From Terrirhizobium terrae (lineage in GTDB: Bacteria; Pseudomonadota; Alphaproteobacteria; Rhizobiales; Rhizobiaceae), in NCBI RefSeq assembly GCF_030323265.1, contig NZ_CP104992.1, positions 558,001 through 622,000 on the forward strand: 64,000 bases of DNA. Direction: 5' to 3'. Of this stretch, positions 18,110 through 27,204 are shown one piece after another. The notes under the pieces were generated by a model. That model was not told the origin of the DNA. It did no database searches and saw only the letters and a list, made by a program, of their open reading frames with translations. Position 1 is the stretch's first letter, and the number at the start of each line of letters is the position of its first letter. The position numbers and the translations under genes are program-made.

Positions 18110-19410
18110 CGCCACTCCCTCGCCGCTTCCCGAAACCGCGAAGCCTTCTGCCCATGGTGATGTCCTATGCGGCATCGGGCGGAAGCCTGATCGTCAGTTC
18201 GGCAGCACAGCTGGCGACCTTCGCCATTCTGGCGCGCTTTCTCGGCGTGCACGAATTCAGTCTCTTCGTCGCCGTTACCGCCATTTCCTCGATCGCGGTG
18301 CATCTCTGCGGCCTCGGCGCGACCGAATGCCTGGTCAGGCGCGTCGCGCGCGATCACGACATGTATCCCGACATGCTCGGCCACAACATGATCCTGATCG
18401 CAATAAGCGGCATCGCTCTGGTCGTCATCGGCTCGATTATTCTGCCGTTTTTCCTCAACGCCACGACCGATGATCCGATCAGCGAGTTCGAGATCATCGT
18501 CATGCTGGTGACAAATATCGTGCTTCTGCGCTGCATCCTGTTCACAGAACAGGTTTTCATCGCCTTCTCGAATTTCCGCTTCGCCAACATGATCGTCATG
18601 GGCTTTGCGTTGATGCGCACCGCCTCGGCTGTACTTGCCTGCCTCGTCTTCGGCGTCGAGACGCTGTCCGGCTGGATCCTCTGGCAGTTCGCGGCGCACG
18701 CGATCATGCTGGCCTTCTGCGTCAAGGCGCTGCTGCCATTCAGCCAGCCCCGCTTCCGTCTCGTGCGGGAAGAACTGAAGCTCGGCATGTTCTTCAGCAT
18801 CCCCTACATTCTCAAGGCTGCGCGGCAGAACGCAGACCTTCTGGTGCTGAGCGTTGTCGCGAGTGCCGAGGTCATGTCGAGCTACAGCGTTGCCCGCCGC
18901 ATCATCGAGAGCAGCTATCTCTCCGTCGATGCACTGAACCGGATCGTCTACCCTGGAACAGCCAAGATCGCCGAGGACGGCTTACACCACGCGGCGAAGC
19001 GGGTAACCCGCATTCTCGGCGCGGCCTTCGCGATCAGCGTCGGAGCAGCCGTCGCCGTCTACATATTGGCGCCGATCCTGCCCTATCTCTTCGGCACGCA
19101 ATATCTGTCGCTGGTCTCGTTTGTCCGCATTCTCTGCTGGGTCGTGATCCCGGTCGGCGTCTATGCCATAGCGGTGGAAGCGCTCGGCGCCGCAGGCCAT
19201 CAAGGCCCGCGCGCGGCCGTGCTGGGCGCCGGCAGCCTGCTTGGCGCGGGGCTGGCCGCTTGGGCAACTTGGTACGCGCCGCCGACGGGGACTTTCATCT
19301 CCTATTACGTGATTGAGCTGCTGATGGCCGTCGCGGCCTGGACGGTCTATTTTCGCTATGTCGAGAAGGACCGTGCCCGTCCGCTGGCGGAGCCGGCCAC
19401 GGTGCGATGA
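18106..19410 (+). CDS. Wzx-type polysaccharide flippase
   Basis: Flippases of this family move lipid-linked sugar repeat units across the inner membrane. The 434-residue protein has about 12 to 14 hydrophobic segments, starting with SYAASGGSLIVSSAAQLATFAILARFLGV, the standard N-terminal signature of the oligosaccharide flippase (MATE/MVF-like) group, where the polar tract followed by LGVHEFSLF is typical. The start overlaps the amidotransferase stop. The product probably handles the repeat unit built by the glycosyltransferases encoded at 23366-27204. Confidence 0.88.
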   Translation: MTPLPRRFPKPRSLLPMVMSYAASGGSLIVSSAAQLATFAILARFLGVHEFSLFVAVTAISSIAVHLCGLGATECLVRRVARDHDMYPDMLGHNMILIAISGIALVVIGSIILPFFLNATTDDPISEFEIIVMLVTNIVLLRCILFTEQVFIAFSNFRFANMIVMGFALMRTASAVLACLVFGVETLSGWILWQFAAHAIMLAFCVKALLPFSQPRFRLVREELKLGMFFSIPYILKAARQNADLLVLSVVASAEVMSSYSVARRIIESSYLSVDALNRIVYPGTAKIAEDGLHHAAKRVTRILGAAFAISVGAAVAVYILAPILPYLFGTQYLSLVSFVRILCWVVIPVGVYAIAVEALGAAGHQGPRAAVLGAGSLLGAGLAAWATWYAPPTGTFISYYVIELLMAVAAWTVYFRYVEKDRARPLAEPATVR

Positions 19411-19548
19411 GGCCCAGAAGATGTGCACAACCTTGTGCCGGATCAGCCGGTTAACCCAAAATTCATGCGGCGGAACGCATATTAGCGATTGGGAGTTTTC
19501 GTCGTCATGGCTGCTCCAACCCATATCCCCTAACAGCTGGAGGTGTTG

Positions 19549-21267
19549 ATGTACCGGCCGCGGGAGCCCGATAGCCAACGACCGACGCAGAGTGAACCGG
19601 CGTCCGTGCACCATCGCACGGCGGAAACCGCCGGCACGCGCCATCGCCATGGCAGCTCCCTGCTCGATCATCTCGACGCCCCACAGCAGACATCACAGGA
19701 CGAGCGCAGGCATCGGATCGATGAGGCTGCAGATCCATATGGTGCCGCGCCGCATGCCGCTGAGCCACCGCCAGCCACCACGTCGCCGGCACAGCATGCC
19801 TCCCCCGCTCGGGATCGGGTTTACCGCGAGGCCGCACCCGCGGCTGCAACTCCGCGCCAGTCGGTGATCGACGCGCAGATCAAGAGCCTGTCGCAGATCG
19901 GCATCGGCGATGTGTTCACCTGGTTGCGCCGCAAGCTCGCCCTGATCATTGCCATGACAGTGCTCGGTGTCATCGCAGCCTTTCTCTATGCGACGATGAC
20001 CACGCCGCGCTACACGGTCTATACCGACATTATGGTCGACCCGCAGAACCTCAACGTCGTTTCCGATGACGTCTTTGCGGCCAATCCCCAGCGCGATTCC
20101 CAGTTGCTGGAAGTCGAAAGCAAGCTTCGGGTTCTGACCTCGCGCAATGTTCTGAATAAGGTCATCCAGGATCTCAATCTCACCGAGGATCCGGAATTCA
20201 ACAAGCCGTCCGCTTTCGGCAATCTGTTCGGATCGCCCACGCAGGCCACGCCGGAAGAAAAAGAGCTTTCCGTATTGCGCGAGCTTGGTGATCGCATCAC
20301 CGCCGGTCGCGAGGAGCGCTCCTTCGTCGTAACGCTCGCGGTCTGGAGTTCCGATCCGGAAAAATCCGTCCAATTGTCGGAAGCGATCGTTCGTGCCTTT
20401 GAATCCGAACTCTTCATTTCATCGTCCGACAGTGCCGGCCGGCTCGCCGCCGACATCAACAGCCGGCTGGACGAGTTGCGCATGTCGGTGACCGATGCCG
20501 AAGAAAAGGTCGAGCAGTTCAAACGCCAGAACAACATCCAGGAATCCAGCACCGGGGAGCTCGCGAGCAGCCGTATTTCCAGCGCGCTCGATACCCAGGT
20601 GCTCGATGCCCAGCAGCGCGTCTTTCAAGCCCAGTCGCGCTACGACCAGATGCGCTCGGCGGTTGCCGATCGCCGGACGGCGACCGCGACGATTTTCGAT
20701 TCCACTGGAATGCAGACGCTGCGTACGAGCTACAACACGCTGCAGCAGCAGATCGGTGCGCTGAGCCGCACCTACGGTGCCCGTCATCCGCGTCTGATTG
20801 CCCTGCAGTCGGAAGAGGCCGCCGTCGAAAATGCCATCGCAGCAGAAGCGAACCGTATTCTCGAAACGGCAAAAACCGAGGCCGACGAAGCCCGCTCGAC
20901 CCTGTCGCAGCTTCGCGGCCGGGCGGATGCAGAGCGTTCGACGGTGTTCAACGACAACGATGCGCAGGTCAGGCTGCGTGAACTGGAGCGCGACGCGCGC
21001 GCAAGGGCTGCCGTCTACGAGACCTATCTCTCGCGCACGCGCCAGATCAACGAGCGCCAGCAAATCAATGCCACCAATGTGCGGGTGATCTCGCCTCCGG
21101 TACCGCCGAAAAGCAAGAGCTGGCCGCCGCGCACGGTGATCCTGCTTGCCGGCGGCGCCTTCGGAGGCTTTGCGCTCGGCACGGCATTGGCGCTGGCACT
21201 GGGCCTTTCCGGCCACCTGCGCGACGCACGCCGGCGTTACTACGCCTTCGAACCAAGATACGCCTGA
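19549..21267 (+). CDS. Wzz/GumC-type chain-length (polysaccharide co-polymerase) protein without kinase domain
   Basis: The protein would set polymer length together with the Wzy-like protein encoded next. From the ATG at 19549 (GGAGG 5 bases upstream) it has 572 residues: a long polar N-terminal region of about 110 residues rich in His, Pro and Ala, a first membrane segment (LALIIAMTVLGVIAAFLYATM), a Wzz domain, an extended periplasmic coiled-coil region (about residues 280-480), and a second membrane segment (TVILLAGGAFGGFALGTALALALG). No Walker motif follows, so it is a GumC-like protein without the tyrosine kinase; a separate kinase is not seen in this cluster. The preceding 138 bases hold no gene. 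Confidence 0.88.
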   Translation: MYRPREPDSQRPTQSEPASVHHRTAETAGTRHRHGSSLLDHLDAPQQTSQDERRHRIDEAADPYGAAPHAAEPPPATTSPAQHASPARDRVYREAAPAAATPRQSVIDAQIKSLSQIGIGDVFTWLRRKLALIIAMTVLGVIAAFLYATMTTPRYTVYTDIMVDPQNLNVVSDDVFAANPQRDSQLLEVESKLRVLTSRNVLNKVIQDLNLTEDPEFNKPSAFGNLFGSPTQATPEEKELSVLRELGDRITAGREERSFVVTLAVWSSDPEKSVQLSEAIVRAFESELFISSSDSAGRLAADINSRLDELRMSVTDAEEKVEQFKRQNNIQESSTGELASSRISSALDTQVLDAQQRVFQAQSRYDQMRSAVADRRTATATIFDSTGMQTLRTSYNTLQQQIGALSRTYGARHPRLIALQSEEAAVENAIAAEANRILETAKTEADEARSTLSQLRGRADAERSTVFNDNDAQVRLRELERDARARAAVYETYLSRTRQINERQQINATNVRVISPPVPPKSKSWPPRTVILLAGGAFGGFALGTALALALGLSGHLRDARRRYYAFEPRYA

Positions 21268-21275
21268 GGGACGCC

Positions 21276-22603
21276 ATGGCAGTCGCGACGGCCGATGACA
21301 TAAACGCACCTGCCGCCGGCCGGAACGTCATCGGTCCGTGCCTGTTCATGGCCGTCTTCCTCTTCTACTGGGTGACCACGAACCCTTATGTCGATCTTAC
21401 GGGAACGGCAGTGCTGGATCCGTCTGCCGGTGCCTCCAGCAGCATCAACCAGATCGTCACGATCGGGCTGACGCTCTCGTTGATGGTCTATGGCTTCACG
21501 CATCCGATGCGATCGATCATCCTGCAGCCGAGATTGCTTCTCGCTGCTCTCTTTCCTGGTTCTTCATCGTCGCGCTCCTATCCAATTATCCGATGCAGAG
21601 CGCCAAGACGATCGTGCTTGCCATCCTGACTGTCATGAACGCCTCGATCTTCCTGCTCCTGCCCTCGTCGGAGCGGCAGTTCGGCAAGCTGGTGGCGATC
21701 GGCACGCTGATCATGCTCGGCTTTGCGTATTATGGCGTGATCTTCAAGCCGCTCGTTGCCATCCACCAGGCGTCAGAGCTGCGCGAGCCGATGAATGCCG
21801 GCTTCTGGCGTGGCCACTTCACCCACAAGAACGCCGCGGCCGGCGCCATGGTGATGGCCGCCTTCTTCGGCTTCTTCGTCATGCGTGTCTGGTCACGCTT
21901 TCTCGGGATCGTGATCATCTGCCTCGCCTGGTTCTTTCTTATCCACACCGGCGGCAAGACGGCCTCCGCGATGCTGCCGGCGGTGCTCGTCATTTCCTGG
22001 TTCTTCGAGCGCTATCGCGCGCTGCGCATTCCGATTGCGCTCGGCGGCGTTGCGGCTTTCAATCTGCTCGCGGTTGGCTCGGCGGTCATCCCGCCGTTCC
22101 GCGAACTGGTGAACAGTTTCGGCGTCGATCCCACATTTACCAACCGCGCCGACATCTGGCGCTTTGCCTTTACTGCGATCGAGGACAACCCGATCATCGG
22201 CTACGGGATGAAGGCCTTTTGGCAGACGCGTGAACTCGTCTACAGCAACAATTCGATCGAGACCTGGGCAGTCGAGGCATATAACGCCCATAACTCCTTC
22301 ATCGACATCTGGCTGCTGACAGGCCTGCCGGGCCTGATCATGACGCTGTTCTTCGTTCTTTTCATGCCGTTGAAAAGCCTGATGCGGAAGGACGGCGCAC
22401 CCGAGGGGCAATCCCATATCACCAGGCTCTTCGTCAGGGTCTGGCTTTACACGCTTTACAATGCAGGCCTGGAATCCGTCTTTTTCGATAGCGGCAGCTA
22501 TCAGTGGTTCAGTTTCGCCGTCGCACTCTACGCGTTCCGGCTTCAGAAGTTCGATCTGGTGACCGATGCGGCACCCAAGCAGGGAAACCCCACTCGTGTC
22601 TGA
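21276..22603 (+). CDS. O-antigen ligase/Wzy-type polymerase family membrane protein (frameshift near 21553)
   Basis: Members of this family polymerise or ligate lipid-linked repeat units in the periplasm. The first frame (from MAVATADDINAPAAGR at 21276) and the second (ending TDAAPKQGNPTRV at 22603) join if one T is restored in TTT at 21552-21554, giving about 442 residues with around 11 hydrophobic segments. The typical periplasmic loop is present: GHFTHKNAAAGAM near the middle and later FTNRADIWRFAF and AYNAHNSFIDIWLLTGLPG, the latter matching the Wzy_C/ligase signature with a conserved His. It starts 8 bases after the GumC-like gene. Confidence 0.86.
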
Positions 22604-23369
22604 CATAAGCGAACGCCTGAGCAGCATCGTCGACCGCCTGAGCAACAGGCTGATCTGGGATCTCGCCAGCCCGTCGCGCAGGGTGGAGACCGATCGCCCC
22701 ATCGTCACCTTCACCTTCGACGACGTGCCCGATACGGCCTTGACCAATGGCGCGGCCATTCTGGAGAAATACGATGCCCGTGGTACGTTCTATATCGCCG
22801 GCGGTCTGGAAGGCGTCGTCGAACCGGACCGGCAGCTGATCGACCGCGAAGGCTGTCGTGATCTCTTCACCCGCGGACACGAGATCGGCTGCCACACCTT
22901 TACCCATGACCGGATCCGCACGTACGGCTCCTCTCTGGGCAAAGACATCGACCGGAACGTCGAATACCTGAAACAGGCTGGCGTTTCCCGCCGGCCGACC
23001 AATTTCGCCTTTCCTTACAATTCGGCCTGGCCGCTGTCCCGAGGCGAACTCGGACGCCGTTATGTCAGCTGCCGTGGGGCTGGCGAAGCGATCAATCGCG
23101 GTGATGTCGACCGAATGATGGTCAAGGCGGTCGAGATCCGCCAGCCGGAGGACCATGCGCGCAGCCTGACGCGCTGGATCGATGACGTCGCGCAGGATCC
23201 GGGCTGGCTGGTCTTCTTCACCCACGACATTGCGGATGTGCCGACGCCCTATGGCTGCACGCCGGCGACCTTCGAGGCGCTTGTCCGCCACGCCAGGGAA
23301 AGCGGCTGCGAAATCATGACCGTCGATGCCGCGACCCGCGCGCTCGGCTGGACGGGATCGGCCCAATGA
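22596..23369 (+). CDS. Polysaccharide deacetylase family protein (NodB-like)
   Basis: This 257-residue protein is predicted to remove acetyl groups from a sugar of the polymer or its precursor. The NodB-domain motifs are visible: TFTFDDVPD with the metal/catalytic Asp pair near residues 42-43, and HEIGCHTFTHDR with two metal-binding His near 100-105; later FFTHDIAD carries the third conserved His. No signal peptide is seen, so it may act in the cytoplasm on the lipid-linked unit. I favour the GTG at 22596, which overlaps the end of the upstream gene slightly; an in-frame start at 22566 is possible. It ends in an ATGA overlap with the glycosyltransferase gene. Confidence 0.85.
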   Translation: MSDISERLSSIVDRLSNRLIWDLASPSRRVETDRPIVTFTFDDVPDTALTNGAAILEKYDARGTFYIAGGLEGVVEPDRQLIDREGCRDLFTRGHEIGCHTFTHDRIRTYGSSLGKDIDRNVEYLKQAGVSRRPTNFAFPYNSAWPLSRGELGRRYVSCRGAGEAINRGDVDRMMVKAVEIRQPEDHARSLTRWIDDVAQDPGWLVFFTHDIADVPTPYGCTPATFEALVRHARESGCEIMTVDAATRALGWTGSAQ

Positions 23370-24607
23370 ACGCATCCGCCGGGGTGACCGGGACGCGTCG
23401 CCTGCTCAACATCAACAACTATTTCTACCGCCGCGGCGGCGCCGAAGCCGTGTTCTTCGACCATACGGCCCTGTTCGAGGAAGCGGGCTGGGACGTCGTG
23501 CCCTTCGCCATGCAGCACGAACAGAACCTGCCCTCGCCCTGGTCGGACTATTTCGTCACCGAGATCGAATACGGGCGCGACATCGGCCTGCGCGACAAGG
23601 TCGTGCAGGCGGCGAAGGTGATATACTCCTTCGAGGCACAAAGGAGCTGGAGCGGCTGATCGACAAGGCGCGACCCAGCATCGCCCATGCCCACAACATC
23701 TACCACCACCTCTCGCCCGCCGTCTTCCAGACGCTGAAGAAAGCCGGCATTCCTACGGTCATGACCGCCCATGACCTGAAGCTCGCCTGTCCAGCCTACA
23801 AGATGCTGCGCGACGGCAAGGTCTGCGAGGAATGCAAGGGCGGCCGCATCCACAACGTCATGGTCCATCGCTGCATCAAGGGATCGCTTCCCTGAGCGGC
23901 GTGGTCTTTGCCGAGACGCTTCTCCACAAGACGCTCGGCACCTACCGCAACAAGGTCGACCGCTTCGTCGTGCCGAGCCGTTTCTACCGCGAGAAGCTGG
24001 TCGAATGGGGCTGGCCACGGGAAAAGCTCGTCCATATTCCGAACTTCGTCGATGTCGCGTCGTTTTCGACCGATTGGGTGGAAGGCGACTATTTCGTTTT
24101 CGCCGGCAGGCTCGCACCTGAAAAAGGTGTGGACACGCTGATCCGCGCCGCCGCCACGTCGGGACAGAAACTCATCATCGCCGGTACCGGACCGGAAGAG
24201 GTGAGGCTGAAGAAACTGGCCGACGATCTCAAGGCGGATGCGACCTTTACCGGCCATCTTTCCGGCGAAAACCTCTTCCGCCTGATCGGCCAGTCGCAGG
24301 CGCTGGTCCTGCCGTCCGAATGGTACGAAAACGCGCCGATCAGCGTCCTGGAAGCCTATGCGCTGGGCCGCCCGGTCATCGGCAGCGACATCGGCGGCAT
24401 TCCCGAACTTATCCGGCCCGGCGAGACAGGCGAGACCGCAGCCCCCGCCTCGCCGGACAGCCTTGCCGAGGCACTTGTCCGCATGGGTGAGCGATCCGCA
24501 GCCCAACGCACCGTAATGGGCAAGGCCGGACGCCAATGGGTGGCCGAGAACTTCTCCAGCTCCTCTATCGAGAGCGAATGACGGCGCTCTACACCGAGCT
24601 GATCTGA
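23366..24607 (+). CDS. Group 1 (GT4) glycosyltransferase, three frameshifts
   Basis: A GT-B fold glycosyltransferase that likely adds a sugar to the lipid-linked repeat. The N-terminus (NINNYFYRRGGAEAVFFDH) is the acceptor-side glycine-rich loop, and the C-terminal half carries FVFAGRLAPEKGVDTLI, LVLPSEWYENAPISVLEAYALGRPV and the EX7E-type glutamates. Losing one A near 23640-23642, one T or C near 23889-23892, and one base near 24575-24580 splits it into four frames; rejoined, it gives about 414 residues, the normal size. The last rejoin moves the end from an early TGA at 24582 to 24607. Frame joins are read from homology by eye; the first two are clear, the third is less certain. Confidence 0.82.
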
Positions 24608-24767
24608 CGCCGATTTCGCATCTGGATTGGTGCCGGAATTTTGCTCACCCCACAGAAAAATGGCCTGAAACTATACAGGATCATTAAAATTTTAGCATTC
24701 CCTGTAGTAAGTTTGGAAGGTTCCGTGTTTAAGACTTCACTTAAGAAATGATTTCTTGGTGCGGCTG
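24608..24767. other. AT-rich spacer with a small dyad
   Basis: This 160-base gap divides the cluster into two transcription units on the same strand. It is clearly more AT-rich than its surroundings. A short dyad AAGAAAT-G-ATTTCTT lies at 24743-24757, just before the next gene, and could be a regulator site. A promoter for the second unit is plausible but I cannot point to -35/-10 boxes with confidence. Confidence 0.35.
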
Positions 24768-26140
24768 ATGAACAAGAAGACGGAATCCGGCGCAAAGGCG
24801 GATCGGCTGGCCGGCCGGTCCCGACTTTTTGCCAGGCGGCCTGCGAGCGGAACTTCCGCTCTTCCTCAGGATCGTATCCTCCCGGTGGAGGAACCGACCG
24901 GTCCAGCCCAGACGCGATATAGTTTGAGTTTTCCGCCAAGCCTTTCCCCCGGCCTTCCGGATATCGTGCCCTCCCATGAGCTTGGAGCAGACCGAGACGT
25001 CGCTCGCCACCGCGTATTGATGATTGGCCTGCGCGGCGTGCCCAACATTCAGGGCGGGGTCGAGAAGCATGTCGAGATGCTCGCTCAGGAATTGGTTCTG
25101 TCCGGATGGGACGTCGAGGTCGTCGGCCGCAGCCGGTATTTGTCGAAACAACCGATTACCGCATGGCGCGGCGTCCGCATCACGTCATTGTGGGCGCCTT
25201 CTTCCGCCTCGACGGAAGCCTTCTTCCACACGTTTTTTAGTGTTGTCTACGCGGCGTTCAAGCGACCCGACATCGTCCACATCCACGCGGTCGGCCCGGG
25301 GCTCTTCGCCCCCTGGCACGCCTTTTCGGATTGCGCGTCGTCGTCACCCATCACGGCTATGACTACGACCGCGAGAAATGGAACGGTTTTGCAAAGTCGC
25401 TGCTGAAGCTTGGGGAGCGACTGGCCATGCGCTTTTCCAATGGCAGCATCGCCGTGTCGCGCGAAGTGACCGAAACGATGCAAATTCGATACGGCAGCAA
25501 GGTCGCCCACATCCCGAACGGTGTGACCGTGCGTCAGGCACCGATCGCCGGCCCTATTCTCGAACGCTTTGGGCTGCGCCGCCGCCGCTATATCGTGCTG
25601 GTTGCCCGGTTCGTTCCCGAAAAGCGGCAGCTTGACCTGATCCAGGCCTATGCACGCCTTGGTCAGTCCGAATGGAAACTTGCGCTGATCGGCGGAGCCG
25701 ACCATCGCGATACGGGCTATGCGAAACAGGTGGAGACCGTGGCCGCCAATGTGGATGGTGTGGTTCTGACCGGTTTCCAGAGCGGCGACGACCTTGCAAC
25801 CCTGTTTTCCCAGGCCGGTCTGTTCGTTCTCCCATCCAGTCACGAAGGCATGCCCATCGCCCTTCTCGAAGCGCTCGGCTACGGCCTGCCGGTCCTCGCA
25901 AGCGACATTCCCGCCAACCACGAGGTGGATCTGCCGCCCGAAGACTATTTTCCGACCGGCGATATCGACGCCCTGGCTGCCGCTCTGCGCTGCAAGATGG
26001 ATGCTCCGTACGAAGCTGAGCGAGCGGTCTCCCGCATTCGCGATATCGAGCAGACCTATGCGTGGCCCTCGATCAGCCGTGACACGATCGCGGTCTACCG
26101 CAACGCCATGAAGTCACCAAAGGGAAGGTCCACACCATGA
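24768..26140 (+). CDS. Group 1 (GT4) glycosyltransferase (frameshift near 25311)
   Basis: This GT-B glycosyltransferase probably adds another sugar to the repeat unit. An unusual polar N-terminal extension of about 85 residues precedes the catalytic start VLMIGLRGVPNIQGGVEKHVE. The second domain has IPNGVTVRQAP, YIVLVARFVPEKRQLDLIQAY and VLPSSHEGMPIALLEALGYGLPVLASD with the EX7E glutamates. The frame breaks in the C run at 25309-25313; restoring one C gives APLARLFGLRVVVTHHGYDYDREK. Corrected length is about 457 residues. Its end overlaps the next gene by 4 bases. Confidence 0.86.
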
Positions 26141-27204
26141 CGGTATCCATCGTCATCAAGACCCTCAACGAGGAGAAGAACATTGCCCGGACGATCGAGT
26201 TCGCCCTGGCAGCGCTGCCGGAGGGACAAGGCGAGGTCATCGTCGCCGATAGCGGCTCCCGCGACCGGACGGTGACAATCGCCTCGGGCTATCCGGTGCA
26301 GATCGTCCAGATCACCGCACCGGCGCGACCAAGCTGCGGCCTCGGTCCGCAGCTCGGCTACCAATATGCCCAGCACGAATATGTCTGCCTGATCGACGGC
26401 GACATGGATCTCGACCCGGAATTTCTGCTGGAAGCAATTGCCTTCCTCGAACGGCATCCCCGCACGGCCGGCGTCACCGGCCACGTCCAGGAGATGATGC
26501 TGGACAATCTCGAATATACCCGTCGTGTCCAGCGCAATGCGCCGGAAAACCGCATCGGCTCCATCGACCGGATGAATGGCGGTGGCCTCTATCGCCGCCG
26601 AGCAATCGAGAACATCGGCTACATGACCGACCGCAACCTGCATGGCTACGAGGAATTCGACCTCGGCATCCGCCTGCGCGACGGCGGCTGGAAGCTGCAC
26701 AGGCTCGACCGCCGCTTCGTCAGCCACTACGGCCACAACGTCAATTCCTACAGACTGCTCGTCCGGCGCTGGAAATCGAAATACCTGTTCGGCATCGGCG
26801 AGCTGCTGAGGGCGGCGACCGGCAAGCCGTATTTCTACCGCATGCTGCGCGAACTGCCGGAGCTGAGGCTCTGGGCCGTCGTCTGGGCATGGATCATCTT
26901 TTCCCTGGTGATCATGCTGGCAGTCCCCGGTCTACTCTTGCCCTTGGGCATCGTCGTCGGCATCTTCTGCGCCGTGGTCGCTCTGATGTCCCATCGCAAG
27001 CGCAGCGTCTCGCTCGGTCTCTATACCGTGGTGGCCTGGTTCTTCCATGCAGTAGCTGTTCCGGTAGGATATTTGAGACCACGCCGAAACCCGCGATCCT
27101 GGATCGAGAGTCGCCCCGTCGGAGAACCGGATGAAGAACTTAGCGCTCAGCCTGACAACGCTTCTGGCCCTGACATGGTCGGCACAGGGCGCGCATCCGG
27201 CTGA
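26137..27204 (+). CDS. Family 2 (GT2) glycosyltransferase with C-terminal membrane segments
   Basis: This inverting glycosyltransferase begins SIVIKTLNEEKNIARTIEFAL and carries the nucleotide-sugar signature DSGSRDRT and the DxD motif DGDMDLD near residues 89-95. It ends with two or three hydrophobic segments near residues 250-310. The open frame runs to 27204 and overlaps the next gene by 74 bases, whereas other joints in this cluster overlap by 4. Restoring one C in the CCCC run near 27113-27116 would end it at the TGA at 27132-27134, as an ATGA overlap. I therefore suspect one more small error here, but the coordinates follow the sequence as given. Confidence 0.85.
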   Translation: MTVSIVIKTLNEEKNIARTIEFALAALPEGQGEVIVADSGSRDRTVTIASGYPVQIVQITAPARPSCGLGPQLGYQYAQHEYVCLIDGDMDLDPEFLLEAIAFLERHPRTAGVTGHVQEMMLDNLEYTRRVQRNAPENRIGSIDRMNGGGLYRRRAIENIGYMTDRNLHGYEEFDLGIRLRDGGWKLHRLDRRFVSHYGHNVNSYRLLVRRWKSKYLFGIGELLRAATGKPYFYRMLRELPELRLWAVVWAWIIFSLVIMLAVPGLLLPLGIVVGIFCAVVALMSHRKRSVSLGLYTVVAWFFHAVAVPVGYLRPRRNPRSWIESRPVGEPDEELSAQPDNASGPDMVGTGRASG

